Source: Flavobacterium limnosediminis JC2902
GTDB lineage: Bacteria > Bacteroidota > Bacteroidia > Flavobacteriales > Flavobacteriaceae
Assembly: GCF_000498535.1 (NCBI RefSeq)
Contig: NZ_AVGG01000003.1
Span: forward strand, 186,001 to 250,000
Direction: 5' to 3'
Length of the DNA stretch: 64,000 nt
A program made the position numbers and the translations under genes. Shown one piece after another: positions 33,283-41,926 of the stretch (its first letter is position 1; the number at the start of each line of letters is the position of its first letter). A model generated the notes under the pieces. It made no database searches and had not been told where the DNA came from. It was given only the letters and a program-made list of their open reading frames with translations.

Positions 33283-35562
33283 TTAAAACCAGAATCCGAC
33301 ACTGATCCAGGTAAAATGATCCTTGGTTTCCGGAGACCAGGTATGCTTCAATTCGATAGGCCCGATAAGGGTCTCCAATCCGTAACCCAAAGCATAACCG
33401 GAATATTTGGGATGTGAGATCCAACGGTTGTCTTCAAAAATGGCATTCCCTATGTTAGCAAAGTTGGCATAAAAATTAAAATGATTTTTTCGGTAAAACT
33501 CATAATCCAGTCCGATTTCCCCTTTCACATAACTGTCCCCGGCCAAACTCAGGTAGTCATATCCGTAAAAATGACGGAAATTGTTAATCGTATTGTAACC
33601 ATAACCCCCCAAAACGAAATCGTGAAAAGGAACAGTACGTTCCCCGATGGCAAATCCGCCTTCCGATTGAACTTTAAACACCAACCTTTTAAAAACAGTA
33701 TGTACGAACTCAATATCACCTTTAGCGATGGAAAACGGTTCAAAAGTATTGGTATAATCACTGGAATACAAAAAGGATTTAAAATCACCGAAAAAGTGCC
33801 AACCCCTCGTAGCAAAGTGTTTTTTGTCCTGTGAATCAAACTTCATATAGCCAAAAATAGACATATAGCTACTGTTTTCTATAACCGGGTCGGTATTCTC
33901 CAAGGCTTCCGAATCAATTTTTAAATGCTTCCATTCCCCGCCACCGCCCACCAGGAATTTCTGTGCAAAAACGGTTTGTGCAAAGACCTGATTCGTAAAA
34001 TCGGAAAACGAAATATTAATAGTATGTACATTCAGGGAAGCCAGAGCCTCACCATTACTGTAATCTACATAACTGTCATGTTCGAATTGATTCAGACGGG
34101 AATTCACACCAAAACTCCAATAAAATCCGCTATCGTAGTAGTAATTCAGATTGTACCTGAAATTATCCCCCAAAATGGCATCAAATGAAATATTATCATT
34201 TTTAAAAAACACTTTCTTCTGTGTCACGTTAATCAGGGCGGCGCTTTTGTATAAGCCATCGTAATGCAGCCCGAATTTCAGATAACGCTTAATCGGATTC
34301 TCTTTCAATTCCATTACAATTTCTTCTTTACCCTCATTATTCTTATCGAAATAATAAGTAATCGCGCTGAAGTTTTGTGTTGAACTGAGATTTCCGATAC
34401 CATCGCTCAACTTCTGAAACGTAATTTTTGAATTGTTTTTGAACCGCAATTTCCCCAAAACATACGGTCTGGTAAAATCATTGAGATTGTTGACCCTGAC
34501 ACTGTCAATACTAAGTATATCCTCTAATTGGGTCGCGTAAATTTTTTCAGACTCTTTTTTAGGCATTTCCCCATATTTACCCAATGCTTCATACACTGAG
34601 AAAGCAGCTTCCTCCCCTTTAGTTATGATTTCACCTCCTAAATCAAAGGAAATGACAGAATACCCGGTAACATCAGGTTTTATGTAGATATCGGTCGCCT
34701 TTCTTTTGGCATTCATCTTCTCGATCATGTCGAAGTTGGTAATCTGAACCAAAACCCCTGAAGCACCTCCAAGATTGTTCCGGTCTTTCAAACCGTCCTG
34801 CACATCGACACCGATAATGATATCCGCCCCCATTTTTTTAACCTCTTCGATGGGATAATTGTTGGTTACCCCTCCGTCGATCAACAGACGCCCGTCAATT
34901 TCAACCGGCGTGTATAATGAAGGAAAAGCCCCGCTGGCCAATATCGCCTTTGGCAACACCCCATTTCTTATCACCACTTCCTGCCCGGTTTCGATATCGG
35001 TGGCAATACAGACAAAAGGAATGGAAAGCTGGTTAAAGTCACGCACATAGCGAACATGATTGGTCAACCTGCTAAGCATATTATAGTTGTACATCCCTTT
35101 GGAAAGGGCAGTGGGAACCCCAATCTTAAAATTATTAAACGGCAGGGCTACGGCATACAACTCATCATTTCTTTTTTCGAAAAAGCTTTTGGACGTTCTG
35201 GGAATATAATCCTGAAGCAGCGCATCCGCATCGATATTCCTGAAAATGGAATCCAACTGTTGCGCCGAATAACCCGAAGCGTACAAACCACCGACAATCG
35301 CACCCATACTGGTCCCGCCAATATAATCCACCTTTACTCCGGCTTCCTCCAAAACCTTCAACACACCGATATGCGCCAGTCCTTTCGCACCACCGCCACT
35401 CAATACCACTCCTATTTTAGGCTTCTTCTGATCCTGGGCTTTTGAAACAGCAGGTATTAGAAAGCAGGTAATTAGCATTAGCGCATACACAAATAAACAG
35501 TAGCTCATCTGGCTACTGTTTATTTGTGATTTTCGGCTCTTAGTTAGCGCCTCGGTTTGCAT
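33283..35562 (-). CDS. Patatin-like phospholipase with C-terminal BamA-type beta-barrel
   Basis: Up to 759 aa. An exported patatin domain has G-G-G-A-K-G (56-61), nucleophile S85 in G-T-S-M-G and a catalytic D-G-G. It is followed by a POTRA-like segment and a C-terminal 16-strand BamA/Omp85-like barrel ending in W-I-S-V-G-F-W-F, as in PlpD-type (type Vd) proteins. The patatin domain should hydrolyse phospholipids. The start is uncertain. ATG 35562 lies 4 nt after the uvrC stop, but the natural signal peptide begins at ATG 35508 (M-S-Y-C-L-F-V-Y), which sits in the loop of a 17-bp hairpin. The gene is probably in an operon with uvrC. Confidence 0.92.
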   Translation of the reverse strand: MQTEALTKSRKSQINSSQMSYCLFVYALMLITCFLIPAVSKAQDQKKPKIGVVLSGGGAKGLAHIGVLKVLEEAGVKVDYIGGTSMGAIVGGLYASGYSAQQLDSIFRNIDADALLQDYIPRTSKSFFEKRNDELYAVALPFNNFKIGVPTALSKGMYNYNMLSRLTNHVRYVRDFNQLSIPFVCIATDIETGQEVVIRNGVLPKAILASGAFPSLYTPVEIDGRLLIDGGVTNNYPIEEVKKMGADIIIGVDVQDGLKDRNNLGGASGVLVQITNFDMIEKMNAKRKATDIYIKPDVTGYSVISFDLGGEIITKGEEAAFSVYEALGKYGEMPKKESEKIYATQLEDILSIDSVRVNNLNDFTRPYVLGKLRFKNNSKITFQKLSDGIGNLSSTQNFSAITYYFDKNNEGKEEIVMELKENPIKRYLKFGLHYDGLYKSAALINVTQKKVFFKNDNISFDAILGDNFRYNLNYYYDSGFYWSFGVNSRLNQFEHDSYVDYSNGEALASLNVHTINISFSDFTNQVFAQTVFAQKFLVGGGGEWKHLKIDSEALENTDPVIENSSYMSIFGYMKFDSQDKKHFATRGWHFFGDFKSFLYSSDYTNTFEPFSIAKGDIEFVHTVFKRLVFKVQSEGGFAIGERTVPFHDFVLGGYGYNTINNFRHFYGYDYLSLAGDSYVKGEIGLDYEFYRKNHFNFYANFANIGNAIFEDNRWISHPKYSGYALGYGLETLIGPIELKHTWSPETKDHFTWISVGFWF
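35488..35528 (-). promoter_or_regulatory. 17-bp hairpin holding an alternative ATG in its loop
   Basis: CACAAATAAACAGTAGC (minus strand 35528-35512) pairs perfectly with GCTACTGTTTATTTGTG (35504-35488) around the 7-nt loop CAGATGA, which contains the in-frame ATG 35508. There is no T run after it on the minus strand, so it is not a typical intrinsic terminator. Confidence 0.7.
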
Positions 35563-35566
35563 ATAA

Positions 35567-37357
35567 TTATTCGTTTCTGTAAAATTCGGTAATTTTTTTG
35601 GCTTTTGAAAGACCTACCACGTCAGAAATTTCTTTTTCTGTCGCTAATTTTAATCTTTTCACCGATTTAAAGTGTAAAATCAGTGCCTGCATGGTTTTTT
35701 CGCCGATGCCCGGAATGCTCTCGATGGAAGAATTCAACGCGGCCTTACTTCGTTTGTCACGGTGAAAAGTGATCCCGAAACGATGCGCCTCGTTACGCAA
35801 TTGCTGGATAATTTTCAGCGTTTCCGATTTCTTATCCAGATACAACGGCGCCGAATCCCCCGGATAGAACAACTCTTCCAAACGTTTGGCGATGCCGATG
35901 ATGGCAACTTTTCCACGCAAGCCTAAATCGTCGATACTTTTTAAGGCCGATGACAATTGTCCTTTCCCTCCGTCGATGATGATCAGTTGTGGTAACGGTT
36001 GGTTTTCGTCCAGCAGTCGTTTGTATCTTCGGTATACCACTTCTTCCATCGAGGCAAAATCGTTCGGGCCTTCAACGGTTTTGATGTTGAAATGACGGTA
36101 GTCCTTCTTGCTCGGTTTTCCGTCCTTAAACACCACACAGGCCGACACCGGATTTGTTCCCTGAATATTCGAATTATCGAAACATTCAATATGTCTTGGC
36201 TCAACCGAAAGGCGTAAATCTTTCTGCATCTGTGCCATGATGCGGTTCGTGTGCCTGTCGGGATCGACTATCTTAATCTGTTTCAACTGATCCATTCGGT
36301 AGAACTTGGCGTTTCTTTCGGATAAATCGAGAATTTGCTTTTTGTCGCCCAATTTCGGAACGGTGACTTTTATCTTATCGCCGAAATCTAGTTCGAACGG
36401 GAGAATGATTTCTCTGGAATTCAGATGAAAACGCTCACGCAATTCCACAACCGCCAATTCCAGCAGTTCTTCGTCGGTTTCTTCCAGCTTCTTTTTTATT
36501 TCCATCGTATGGGAACGCACGATTGCGCCGTGGGAAATCTGAAGGAAATTCACATAGGCCATCGCCTCATCGGATACAATCGAAAAGACATCAATATTGG
36601 TAATCTTCGGATTTAAAATCGTGGAGCGCGACTGATAATTCTCCAACACTTCAATCTTCTCCTTTATTTTCTGAGCTTCCTCGAACTTCATATCCATTGC
36701 CAGTTCACTCATCAGTTTTTTGAAATCCCTCAAACTCTCTTTGAAATTCCCTTTCAGGATTTCGCGGATGGCCTGTATTTTTTTTTCATAATCCGTAATC
36801 GTTTCTAAAGCTTCACACGGCCCTTTGCAGTTCCCGATGTGGTATTCCAGGCAGACCTTGAATTTCCCGCTGTCAATATTGGCTTTGCTCAAATCATAAT
36901 TGCAGGTCCGCAACGGATACAGTTCCTTGATTAAATCCAAAATCGTATGAACGGTTTTGAAACTCGTATAGGGTCCGAAATATTCCGAACCGTCCTTGAT
37001 CATTTTTCGGGTGGAAAAGATGCGCGGGAAACGTTCGTTTTTAATACAGATCCACGGATAGGTCTTATCGTCACGCAGCAACACATTATAACGCGGCTGC
37101 AGTTTTTTAATCAGGTTGTTTTCCAGCAAAAGCGCATCGGTTTCGGTGGGAACGACGATGTGTTTGATGGATACTATTTTCTTCACCAACACATTGGTCT
37201 TGGCGTTATCGTGCACTTTATTGAAATAGGAAGCGACCCTTTTCTTTAGGTTTTTGGCTTTGCCGACGTATAAAATCTTCCCTTCTTTATCGTAATACTG
37301 ATACACGCCCGGATTGTCGGGCAGGGTTTGGATTTGGAGTTCTAAAGCGGGAATCAC
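35567..37357 (-). CDS. uvrC: Excinuclease ABC subunit C
   Basis: This 596-aa protein has an N-terminal GIY-YIG nuclease domain (G-V-Y-Q-Y-Y and I-L-Y-V-G-K-A-K-N-L-K-K-R), a Cys-rich C-x-G-P-C-type region (G-N-C-K-G-P-C-E), a UvrB-interaction UVR region (M-K-F-E-E-A-Q-K-I-K-E), an RNase H-like endonuclease half (C-F-D-N-S-N-I-Q-G) and C-terminal helix-hairpin-helix motifs (I-P-G-I-G-E-K-T). It makes both incisions in nucleotide excision repair. The patatin-type gene follows after 4 nt. A heptamer array lies just upstream of its start. Confidence 0.97.
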   Translation of the reverse strand: MIPALELQIQTLPDNPGVYQYYDKEGKILYVGKAKNLKKRVASYFNKVHDNAKTNVLVKKIVSIKHIVVPTETDALLLENNLIKKLQPRYNVLLRDDKTYPWICIKNERFPRIFSTRKMIKDGSEYFGPYTSFKTVHTILDLIKELYPLRTCNYDLSKANIDSGKFKVCLEYHIGNCKGPCEALETITDYEKKIQAIREILKGNFKESLRDFKKLMSELAMDMKFEEAQKIKEKIEVLENYQSRSTILNPKITNIDVFSIVSDEAMAYVNFLQISHGAIVRSHTMEIKKKLEETDEELLELAVVELRERFHLNSREIILPFELDFGDKIKVTVPKLGDKKQILDLSERNAKFYRMDQLKQIKIVDPDRHTNRIMAQMQKDLRLSVEPRHIECFDNSNIQGTNPVSACVVFKDGKPSKKDYRHFNIKTVEGPNDFASMEEVVYRRYKRLLDENQPLPQLIIIDGGKGQLSSALKSIDDLGLRGKVAIIGIAKRLEELFYPGDSAPLYLDKKSETLKIIQQLRNEAHRFGITFHRDKRSKAALNSSIESIPGIGEKTMQALILHFKSVKRLKLATEKEISDVVGLSKAKKITEFYRNE

Positions 37358-37362
37358 GGGAT

Positions 37363-37397
37363 AATTATGAATTATAAGTTATGAATTATGAATTGCG
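37363..37397. repeat. Tandem heptamer array upstream of uvrC (5 units)
   Basis: AATTATG, AATTATA, AGTTATG, AATTATG, AATTGCG in strict 7-nt phase, starting 6 nt before the uvrC ATG and so within its leader or promoter region. Confidence 0.8.
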
Positions 37398-37484
37398 GAA
37401 AGTAGTTTTGGTGCTGCTCCGTCGTTCCTAACCATTTTCAAAGTTACGAATTAATTGAGCTGAAAAGGAAAGCAATCGTATTAA

Positions 37485-38240
37485 TCAGTCTTGAATCTTT
37501 GGATTAAAATAGTATGCTTCTTTGAAAAATTTTTCACTTGGGGTGAATTCATATTTTTTCCTACTCCATTCTTCATCACTATCCATCATAAACTCAATAC
37601 CCCCACAACCTATTTCCTTACCAAAAAATTCATTTATTTCCGTCTTTTCATATGTCCCATCCAACCTTGGTTTGGTAATCGCATACACTAATCCTTTATC
37701 AACGATAAAAAGTACCTGAGACAAATTCTTCAATCGAAAAGTGAAATATTTATCCTGAAGTCGCAATTTCATCATGGTTAGAACATTGCTTCCCATAGGC
37801 TCCGTCAACCAACAATTAAACATCAAAGCAGAATCAAAATAGCTCCATTCCTGGGATTCGAACTCATAGTCAAGAAAATTATTTGTCTTATCATAGATAG
37901 AATATACTACATTAATTTTTTCCGGGTTAAAATCGACAAAATCAAGAACATTCCCTTGAAACTTAAAATCTTTTGACAACTCAAATTCCGGTGTTACTTT
38001 AATCTTAAGTTCTTTCAATTTATAATCCGAAATGAATTTGCAACCAAAAGTATCTTTATAACTGCGATATTCAGCCAAGTTTTCGACCGATTTGGTATAA
38101 TTATACCTTGCTTTCAAATCCTTTTGAGCAAATTCAACATACCTCTTAAGATGTACCCCGACAGTGATTGTATCCTTTTTTTGGGAAAAACAATTTCCTC
38201 CAAAAAACAATAAAGTAATCCAAAAAAAGTAATTCATCAT
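37485..38240 (-). CDS. Hypothetical exported protein
   Basis: This 251-aa protein starts at ATG 38240 (M-M-N-Y-F-F-W-I-T-L-L-F-F-G-G-N-C-F-S-Q, a signal peptide). A longer in-frame start at 38297 would lie upstream of the promoter element TATATTTG (minus 38291-38284) and is rejected. The mature part is rich in aromatic and charged residues with a C-terminal Y-F-N-P-K-I region. No family recognised. It stands alone between uvrC and a divergent lipoprotein. Confidence 0.72.
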   Translation of the reverse strand: MMNYFFWITLLFFGGNCFSQKKDTITVGVHLKRYVEFAQKDLKARYNYTKSVENLAEYRSYKDTFGCKFISDYKLKELKIKVTPEFELSKDFKFQGNVLDFVDFNPEKINVVYSIYDKTNNFLDYEFESQEWSYFDSALMFNCWLTEPMGSNVLTMMKLRLQDKYFTFRLKNLSQVLFIVDKGLVYAITKPRLDGTYEKTEINEFFGKEIGCGGIEFMMDSDEEWSRKKYEFTPSEKFFKEAYYFNPKIQD

Positions 38241-38283
38241 TAAAGAATAAGTTATCGCTCCTATTTCTGTTTTTACAGTAGCA

Positions 38284-38291
38284 CAAATATA
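38284..38291 (-). promoter_or_regulatory. -7 element for the hypothetical gene at 37485-38240
   Basis: CAAATATA reads TATATTTG on the minus strand. A TTG lies 25 nt further upstream, slightly beyond the usual spacing. Confidence 0.45.
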
Positions 38292-38620
38292 CCACAACTT
38301 CTAAAACTTTACAGAACAAGATACATTGCAACCTCATCACATCCCTGCTTCACGGACGCGAAATAATTGCAACACAACAATTACAGAAACGTATACCCTT
38401 ATCGCCTAATAAATCCAAATCGAATCCTACTTTTTTAAAAACCAAGCTATTAAACATTATTGCTAATATTTGTGATATTTTTAACATATGAGTAAATTTT
38501 ATTTGTTAAAACTGTTAAATAATTATAAATTCGAAATGCTTTTAACTTTTTCTCTAAAATTAAAGGGTTCATTTTTACGAGAAAATCAAAAAACAACAAT
38601 TAGAACCCACCCATATCAGT
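38292..38620. other. Divergent intergenic region
   Basis: AT-rich spacer between a minus-strand hypothetical gene and the plus-strand YfaP-like lipoprotein. No RNA gene or convincing plus-strand promoter pair seen. Confidence 0.35.
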
Positions 38621-39556
38621 ATGAAAACAGCATTAAAAAAAACAATTTTATTTTGCATTCTATCAGTTGGGATTTTAGGGTGCAGCAAGGATGACAGCAG
38701 CGACAGCAGTACAACTAACGATTTTGTAACCGATGCGGCATCATTAATGAGTAAAATGACAATTTCGGGCGCGACCATAAAAAATGGCGAGATACCCGTA
38801 CCCGACGGTGTACACACAGACAACATCGAGAGTATGCCAAGCACCGTTATTGTTACCTCAAACAGTTTATTTGCAATGCCGATAACAACAAATATTACAG
38901 ACGGCAGAATACCCCGAATGATTTTCATTAAACTAGACGGTTCAGACAAATACTATCAAATAAATCTTGACAGTAACGGCGACCCGATACCTACGAACCG
39001 TACCTCACCAACCCGACACGATATTAGCTGCAGTGGTGCCCCCAACATACGATTACAAGCACAACCAGCGGGAGGAACCACACCTTATATAAACGACGCT
39101 CAAGTATATACTTATGCACCACCGGTACAAGCCGATCCGCAGGATTTGTCTTTCCTGTCTGATCCGAGATATTGGAGTGCCCCACGACCAATACGCTTCA
39201 GAGTATTAGATGTCGGAACCGGGGATGTTCAGATTTCCATGACATGGGACACTCAGTCTGACGTGGATTTATGGCTGATTGAGCCGGATGGCAATAAAAT
39301 TTACTATGCCGATAAAACTTCAAGTTCCGGAGGTGAATTGGATTTTGACAATACAGTCGAATATGGCCCGGAAAACATTTTCTTTAATACCACAGCACCA
39401 TCGGGTACTTATACGGTAAAAGTCAATTATTTTTCCGGAGCACCCACAACTACACACTATAATGTGGTGGTTAAAAACGGCTCCACTATAACCAACTACG
39501 AAGGTACGCTGACGGTAGACGACCAGACAGATACCGTGACTACGTTTACAAAATAA
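38621..39556 (+). CDS. Lipoprotein with YfaP/DUF2135-like beta domain
   Basis: This 311-aa lipoprotein (V-G-I-L-G-C, Cys at 21) is followed by a Ser/Asp/Thr-rich linker. The C-terminal 110 residues match the DUF2135/YfaP pattern: I-S-M-T-W-D-T-Q-S-D-V-D-L-W-L-I-E-P-D-G, then a G-G-E-L-D-F-D-N loop, G-P-E-N-I and G-T-Y-T-V-K-V-N-Y. This is a beta-sandwich often found in secreted or surface proteins. Three aspartates in the S-D-V-D-L / D-F-D-N region could bind calcium. The gene is single with a terminator downstream. Function unknown. Confidence 0.82.
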   Translation: MKTALKKTILFCILSVGILGCSKDDSSDSSTTNDFVTDAASLMSKMTISGATIKNGEIPVPDGVHTDNIESMPSTVIVTSNSLFAMPITTNITDGRIPRMIFIKLDGSDKYYQINLDSNGDPIPTNRTSPTRHDISCSGAPNIRLQAQPAGGTTPYINDAQVYTYAPPVQADPQDLSFLSDPRYWSAPRPIRFRVLDVGTGDVQISMTWDTQSDVDLWLIEPDGNKIYYADKTSSSGGELDFDNTVEYGPENIFFNTTAPSGTYTVKVNYFSGAPTTTHYNVVVKNGSTITNYEGTLTVDDQTDTVTTFTK

Positions 39557-39710
39557 CACCCCTTGTGCTGTAGGCATTTCACAGCAAACACTTCTTCGAA
39601 GATCGGACTCAAAAGGCTCACTCGATTAGTGTAGATTTCCATTATCAAATACCATCCAAGACAAAAGGATGCCCAAAACCAAAAACAAACATCTTTTTGT
39701 CTATTACCCT

Positions 39711-39752
39711 AAAGGGAGGAACCTCATAACCAAAGAGATTCCTCCCTTTTTT
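39711..39752 (+). terminator. Terminator after the YfaP-like lipoprotein
   Basis: AAAGGGAGGAA / TTCCTCCCTTT with a long T run. Confidence 0.8.
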
Positions 39753-39781
39753 TTGTGAATGACAGACTTCCTTGATGTTAT

Positions 39782-39816
39782 CAGACCTGACAGGTTTTTA
39801 AAGCCTGTCAGGTCTG
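39782..39816. repeat. 13-bp inverted repeat, Bacteroidota-type intergenic palindrome
   Basis: CAGACCTGACAGG / CCTGTCAGGTCTG around a 9-nt A/T loop. This 'gacctgacagg' palindrome is, from memory, a common intergenic repeat in Bacteroidota. Confidence 0.7.
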
Positions 39817-39858
39817 CATTGAGGATCAAAAATTTACAGATTCAACCGTAGATTTACC

Positions 39859-40050
39859 TTATCCACTTATTATTCTTTTACTATAACAAGCCAAAGTTTT
39901 AGCTCTTCTTGCCAAAATTTTAGCTCTACTTACCAAAGTTTTGATACTTCCCATCAAAATTTTGACACTTCCTATCAAAGTTTTAGCTCTACTTACCAAA
40001 GTTTTAGCTCTTCCTGCCAAAGTTTTTATACATCTTATAAAAATTTTCAT
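39859..40050 (-). CDS. Possible 63-aa cationic heptad-repeat peptide encoded by a 21-bp array
   Basis: An open frame on the minus strand (ATG 40050) contains seven consecutive heptads of the form K-(T/I)-L-x-x-x-x. Position 1 is always Lys and position 3 always Leu. Position 4 is Ala/Val/Ile/Met and position 7 mostly Ala/Val/Ile. Leu and residue 7 are spaced 4 and 3 apart, the pattern of an amphipathic or coiled-coil helix, with Arg/Lys on the other face. Hydrophobic positions vary only among hydrophobic residues, which favours coding. Against it: no minus-strand TAnnTTTG promoter is visible, and a 21-bp repeat keeps any open frame open. No family recognised. Confidence 0.4.
   Translation of the reverse strand: MKIFIRCIKTLAGRAKTLVSRAKTLIGSVKILMGSIKTLVSRAKILARRAKTLACYSKRIISG
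39891..40050. repeat. 21-bp tandem repeat array (7.6 units)
   Basis: Units begin CCAAAGTTTTAGCTCT and are 21 nt each, at 39891, 39912, 39933, 39954, 39975, 39996, 40017 and a partial one at 40038. There are no unique spacers, so this is not a CRISPR array. Confidence 0.9.
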
Positions 40051-40113
40051 ACACCAATTTAATTTTATAAGAAATTATCTATATGTTTGGGTTTTATAAC
40101 GAATTATATACCT

Positions 40114-40587
40114 ATGCCAATAGACAATCTGGGAAAAACCCATTTTACCGCAGCTGAGATAACAGTTATCAACAAAAACCTTGAACAGATTCGGATTACT
40201 CTGAACCGGATAGCACTTAACCTGACCGCTGACGAACGCCGTCAATATGCCAAAGTGCACGAAAAGAACAAATTACTGATCAACAAAGTGAAAGACTATC
40301 ACGATACCCAGCCACAACTCCAATCCCCGGAAATCGACTGGGCCGAATTTGAAATGGACTACGCGGACCGCAGAGAAGTGGCAGGCATGCTGGCCAAAGT
40401 ACGCGAACTCGAAAACCAGCTGCTAGGCATAAAAATCCTTCGCGATTTCGATAATTACACCGATGCCTTACGCGATTATAACTATGCCAAATACAAGAAC
40501 GCTTTTTCATCACAAAACGGTTATGCCGGCAAGGTGGACGCACTCAAAGCATTCTTTCCCAACACCGGAAAAACAAAAATGAAATAA
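40114..40587 (+). CDS. Conserved hypothetical helical protein downstream of the 21-bp array
   Basis: This 157-aa soluble protein starts at ATG 40114; an in-frame TTG at 40087 lies inside the TATGTTTG promoter element (40082-40089) and is rejected. It is mostly helical, with L-T-A-D-E-R-R-Q-Y-A-K-V-H-E-K-N-K-L-L-I-N-K-V, D-W-A-E-F-E-x-D-Y and D-F-D-N-Y-T-D-A-L-R-D-Y-N-Y-A-K-Y-K. I recall this pattern as a recurring Bacteroidota hypothetical family without a known function. No signal peptide. Confidence 0.75.
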   Translation: MPIDNLGKTHFTAAEITVINKNLEQIRITLNRIALNLTADERRQYAKVHEKNKLLINKVKDYHDTQPQLQSPEIDWAEFEMDYADRREVAGMLAKVRELENQLLGIKILRDFDNYTDALRDYNYAKYKNAFSSQNGYAGKVDALKAFFPNTGKTKMK

Positions 40588-40621
40588 CTTCGGAAAGCAA
40601 CCGACACCCTATAAACCACAA

Positions 40622-40645
40622 CTAACGACTAACGACTAATGACTT
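40622..40645. repeat. Tandem heptamer array (about 3.4 units)
   Basis: CTAACGA, CTAACGA, CTAATGA, then CTT. It lies in the 88-nt gap upstream of the aspartoacylase-like gene. Confidence 0.75.
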
Positions 40646-40675
40646 AAAATTAGTATTTTAGCATTTTAACCTGCT

Positions 40676-41665
40676 ATGAATCACCACGACCACAACCCTT
40701 TAAAGATTTTAAAGGAAACCATCTTACCCGGGGAAAGCAAGACCATCAACATGGAAATTGCAAAGCTGCACACCATGACCAAACTGAAGATTCCGATTAT
40801 CGTGGAACGCTCCAAATTTCAGGGTCCGACAGTATTATTTTCGGCCGGACTGCATGGTGATGAAATCAACGGAACCGAAATCGTGCGGCAGCTTATCGTT
40901 AAAAAAATCAACAAACCAAAAACCGGCACCATCATCTGTATTCCGATTATCAATGTGTTCGGATTTGTGAATCAGACACGAGAATTTCCCGACGGACGTG
41001 ATCTGAACCGGGTATTTCCGGGAAGCAAAAAAGGCTCTTTGGCCAGTCGTTTCGCCTATTACATGTTGACTGAGATTATTCCTCATGTCGATTATGCCAT
41101 CGACTTCCACGCCGGTGGAGCAGCCCGTTTCAATGCGGCACAGATTCGAATCGCACCCAACAATCCGGAACTGCGTGATCTGGCTTCGGTATTCAATGCG
41201 CCATTTACCTTATACTCCAACAACATTACCGGTTCCTTCCGTAATTCCTGCGACAAACTCGGCGTAAAAATGCTTTTGTTTGAAGGCGGAAAATCCATCG
41301 ACATCAACGAAGACATTACCCAGCAGGGTTTTGAAGGCGCGAAACGCGTTTTGGATCATTTGGGAATGCTCAACAACAGCAGAAAATCCATTCCGGCGGT
41401 GGCAGACAGTATTTATATCGAAAAATCCACCTGGATCCGGGCGAAATATTCCGGCATGTTTCACGGGTACACCACTATTGGCAGCCATGTGGAAAAAGGA
41501 CAACTGCTGGCTACCATTTCCGATCCGTACGGTAAAATCGAACACAAGATGAAAGCTCCGAATTCGGGGTACATTATCAACGTAAACGAAGCGCCGATAG
41601 TGTATCAGGGGGATGCCATTTACCATATTTCGACGGAATTGGAAAAACAAACCACAGCAGACTGA
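40676..41665 (+). CDS. Succinylglutamate desuccinylase/aspartoacylase family zinc hydrolase
   Basis: This 329-aa M14-like protein has zinc ligands in G-L-H-G-D-E (His and Glu) and D-F-H-A-G-G (His), and the arginine motif D-L-N-R-V-F-P-G. The C-terminal 80 residues form a biotinyl/lipoyl-like beta barrel (G-S-H-V-E-K-G-Q-L-L-A-T-I; A-P-N-S-G-Y-I) seen in this COG3608 group. The family removes acyl groups from amino acids or acts on modified peptide tails. In many Bacteroidota a RimK-like ligase is next to it, but none is here. Substrate unassigned. Confidence 0.88.
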   Translation: MNHHDHNPLKILKETILPGESKTINMEIAKLHTMTKLKIPIIVERSKFQGPTVLFSAGLHGDEINGTEIVRQLIVKKINKPKTGTIICIPIINVFGFVNQTREFPDGRDLNRVFPGSKKGSLASRFAYYMLTEIIPHVDYAIDFHAGGAARFNAAQIRIAPNNPELRDLASVFNAPFTLYSNNITGSFRNSCDKLGVKMLLFEGGKSIDINEDITQQGFEGAKRVLDHLGMLNNSRKSIPAVADSIYIEKSTWIRAKYSGMFHGYTTIGSHVEKGQLLATISDPYGKIEHKMKAPNSGYIINVNEAPIVYQGDAIYHISTELEKQTTAD

Positions 41666-41926
41666 AAGCCCACAACTTCACCATTCTGTCATCTGCCACA
41701 AATTAGACAAATTGATTTGTGAAGATCTGTGTAATTTGTGACTAACTTTTTAGAACCTGTAACCACCAAAGCGCTTCATAAAAACCTAAATGCAAAATAC
41801 TACACTGAGTAAAGAGCAATACACTAAAGCGCATAGTTTTAACTATTTTTGAGACCCATAAAAAACCTAACAATTATCATATTTTATAGGTTTGAAAGCG
41901 CATAGCTTTGTACGAAACAATTTCTT
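41666..41926. other. Intergenic region with repeated AAAGCGC words
   Basis: AAAGCGCATAG occurs at 41826-41836 and 41895-41905 and AAAGCGC again at about 41768. An inverted repeat AAACCTA/TAGGTTT lies at about 41866-41893. TAGCTTTG (41903-41910) is a -7 promoter candidate for the PLP decarboxylase. Confidence 0.5.

Larger units (their letters stand above)
39557..40113. other. 557-nt region with terminator, repeat palindrome and 21-bp array
   Basis: It holds a hairpin terminator (39711-39752), a 13-bp inverted repeat (39782-39816) and a 21-bp tandem array (39891-40050) that may encode a short peptide on the minus strand. Each is listed separately. Confidence 0.6.

Noticed and set aside
38241..38297. 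Longer N terminus (19 residues) for the hypothetical protein at 37485-38240
   Set aside because: The extension would start upstream of the TATATTTG promoter element and precede a normal signal peptide.
39891..40050. CRISPR array
   Set aside because: Repeats are contiguous 21-mers without unique spacers and there are no cas genes in the window.
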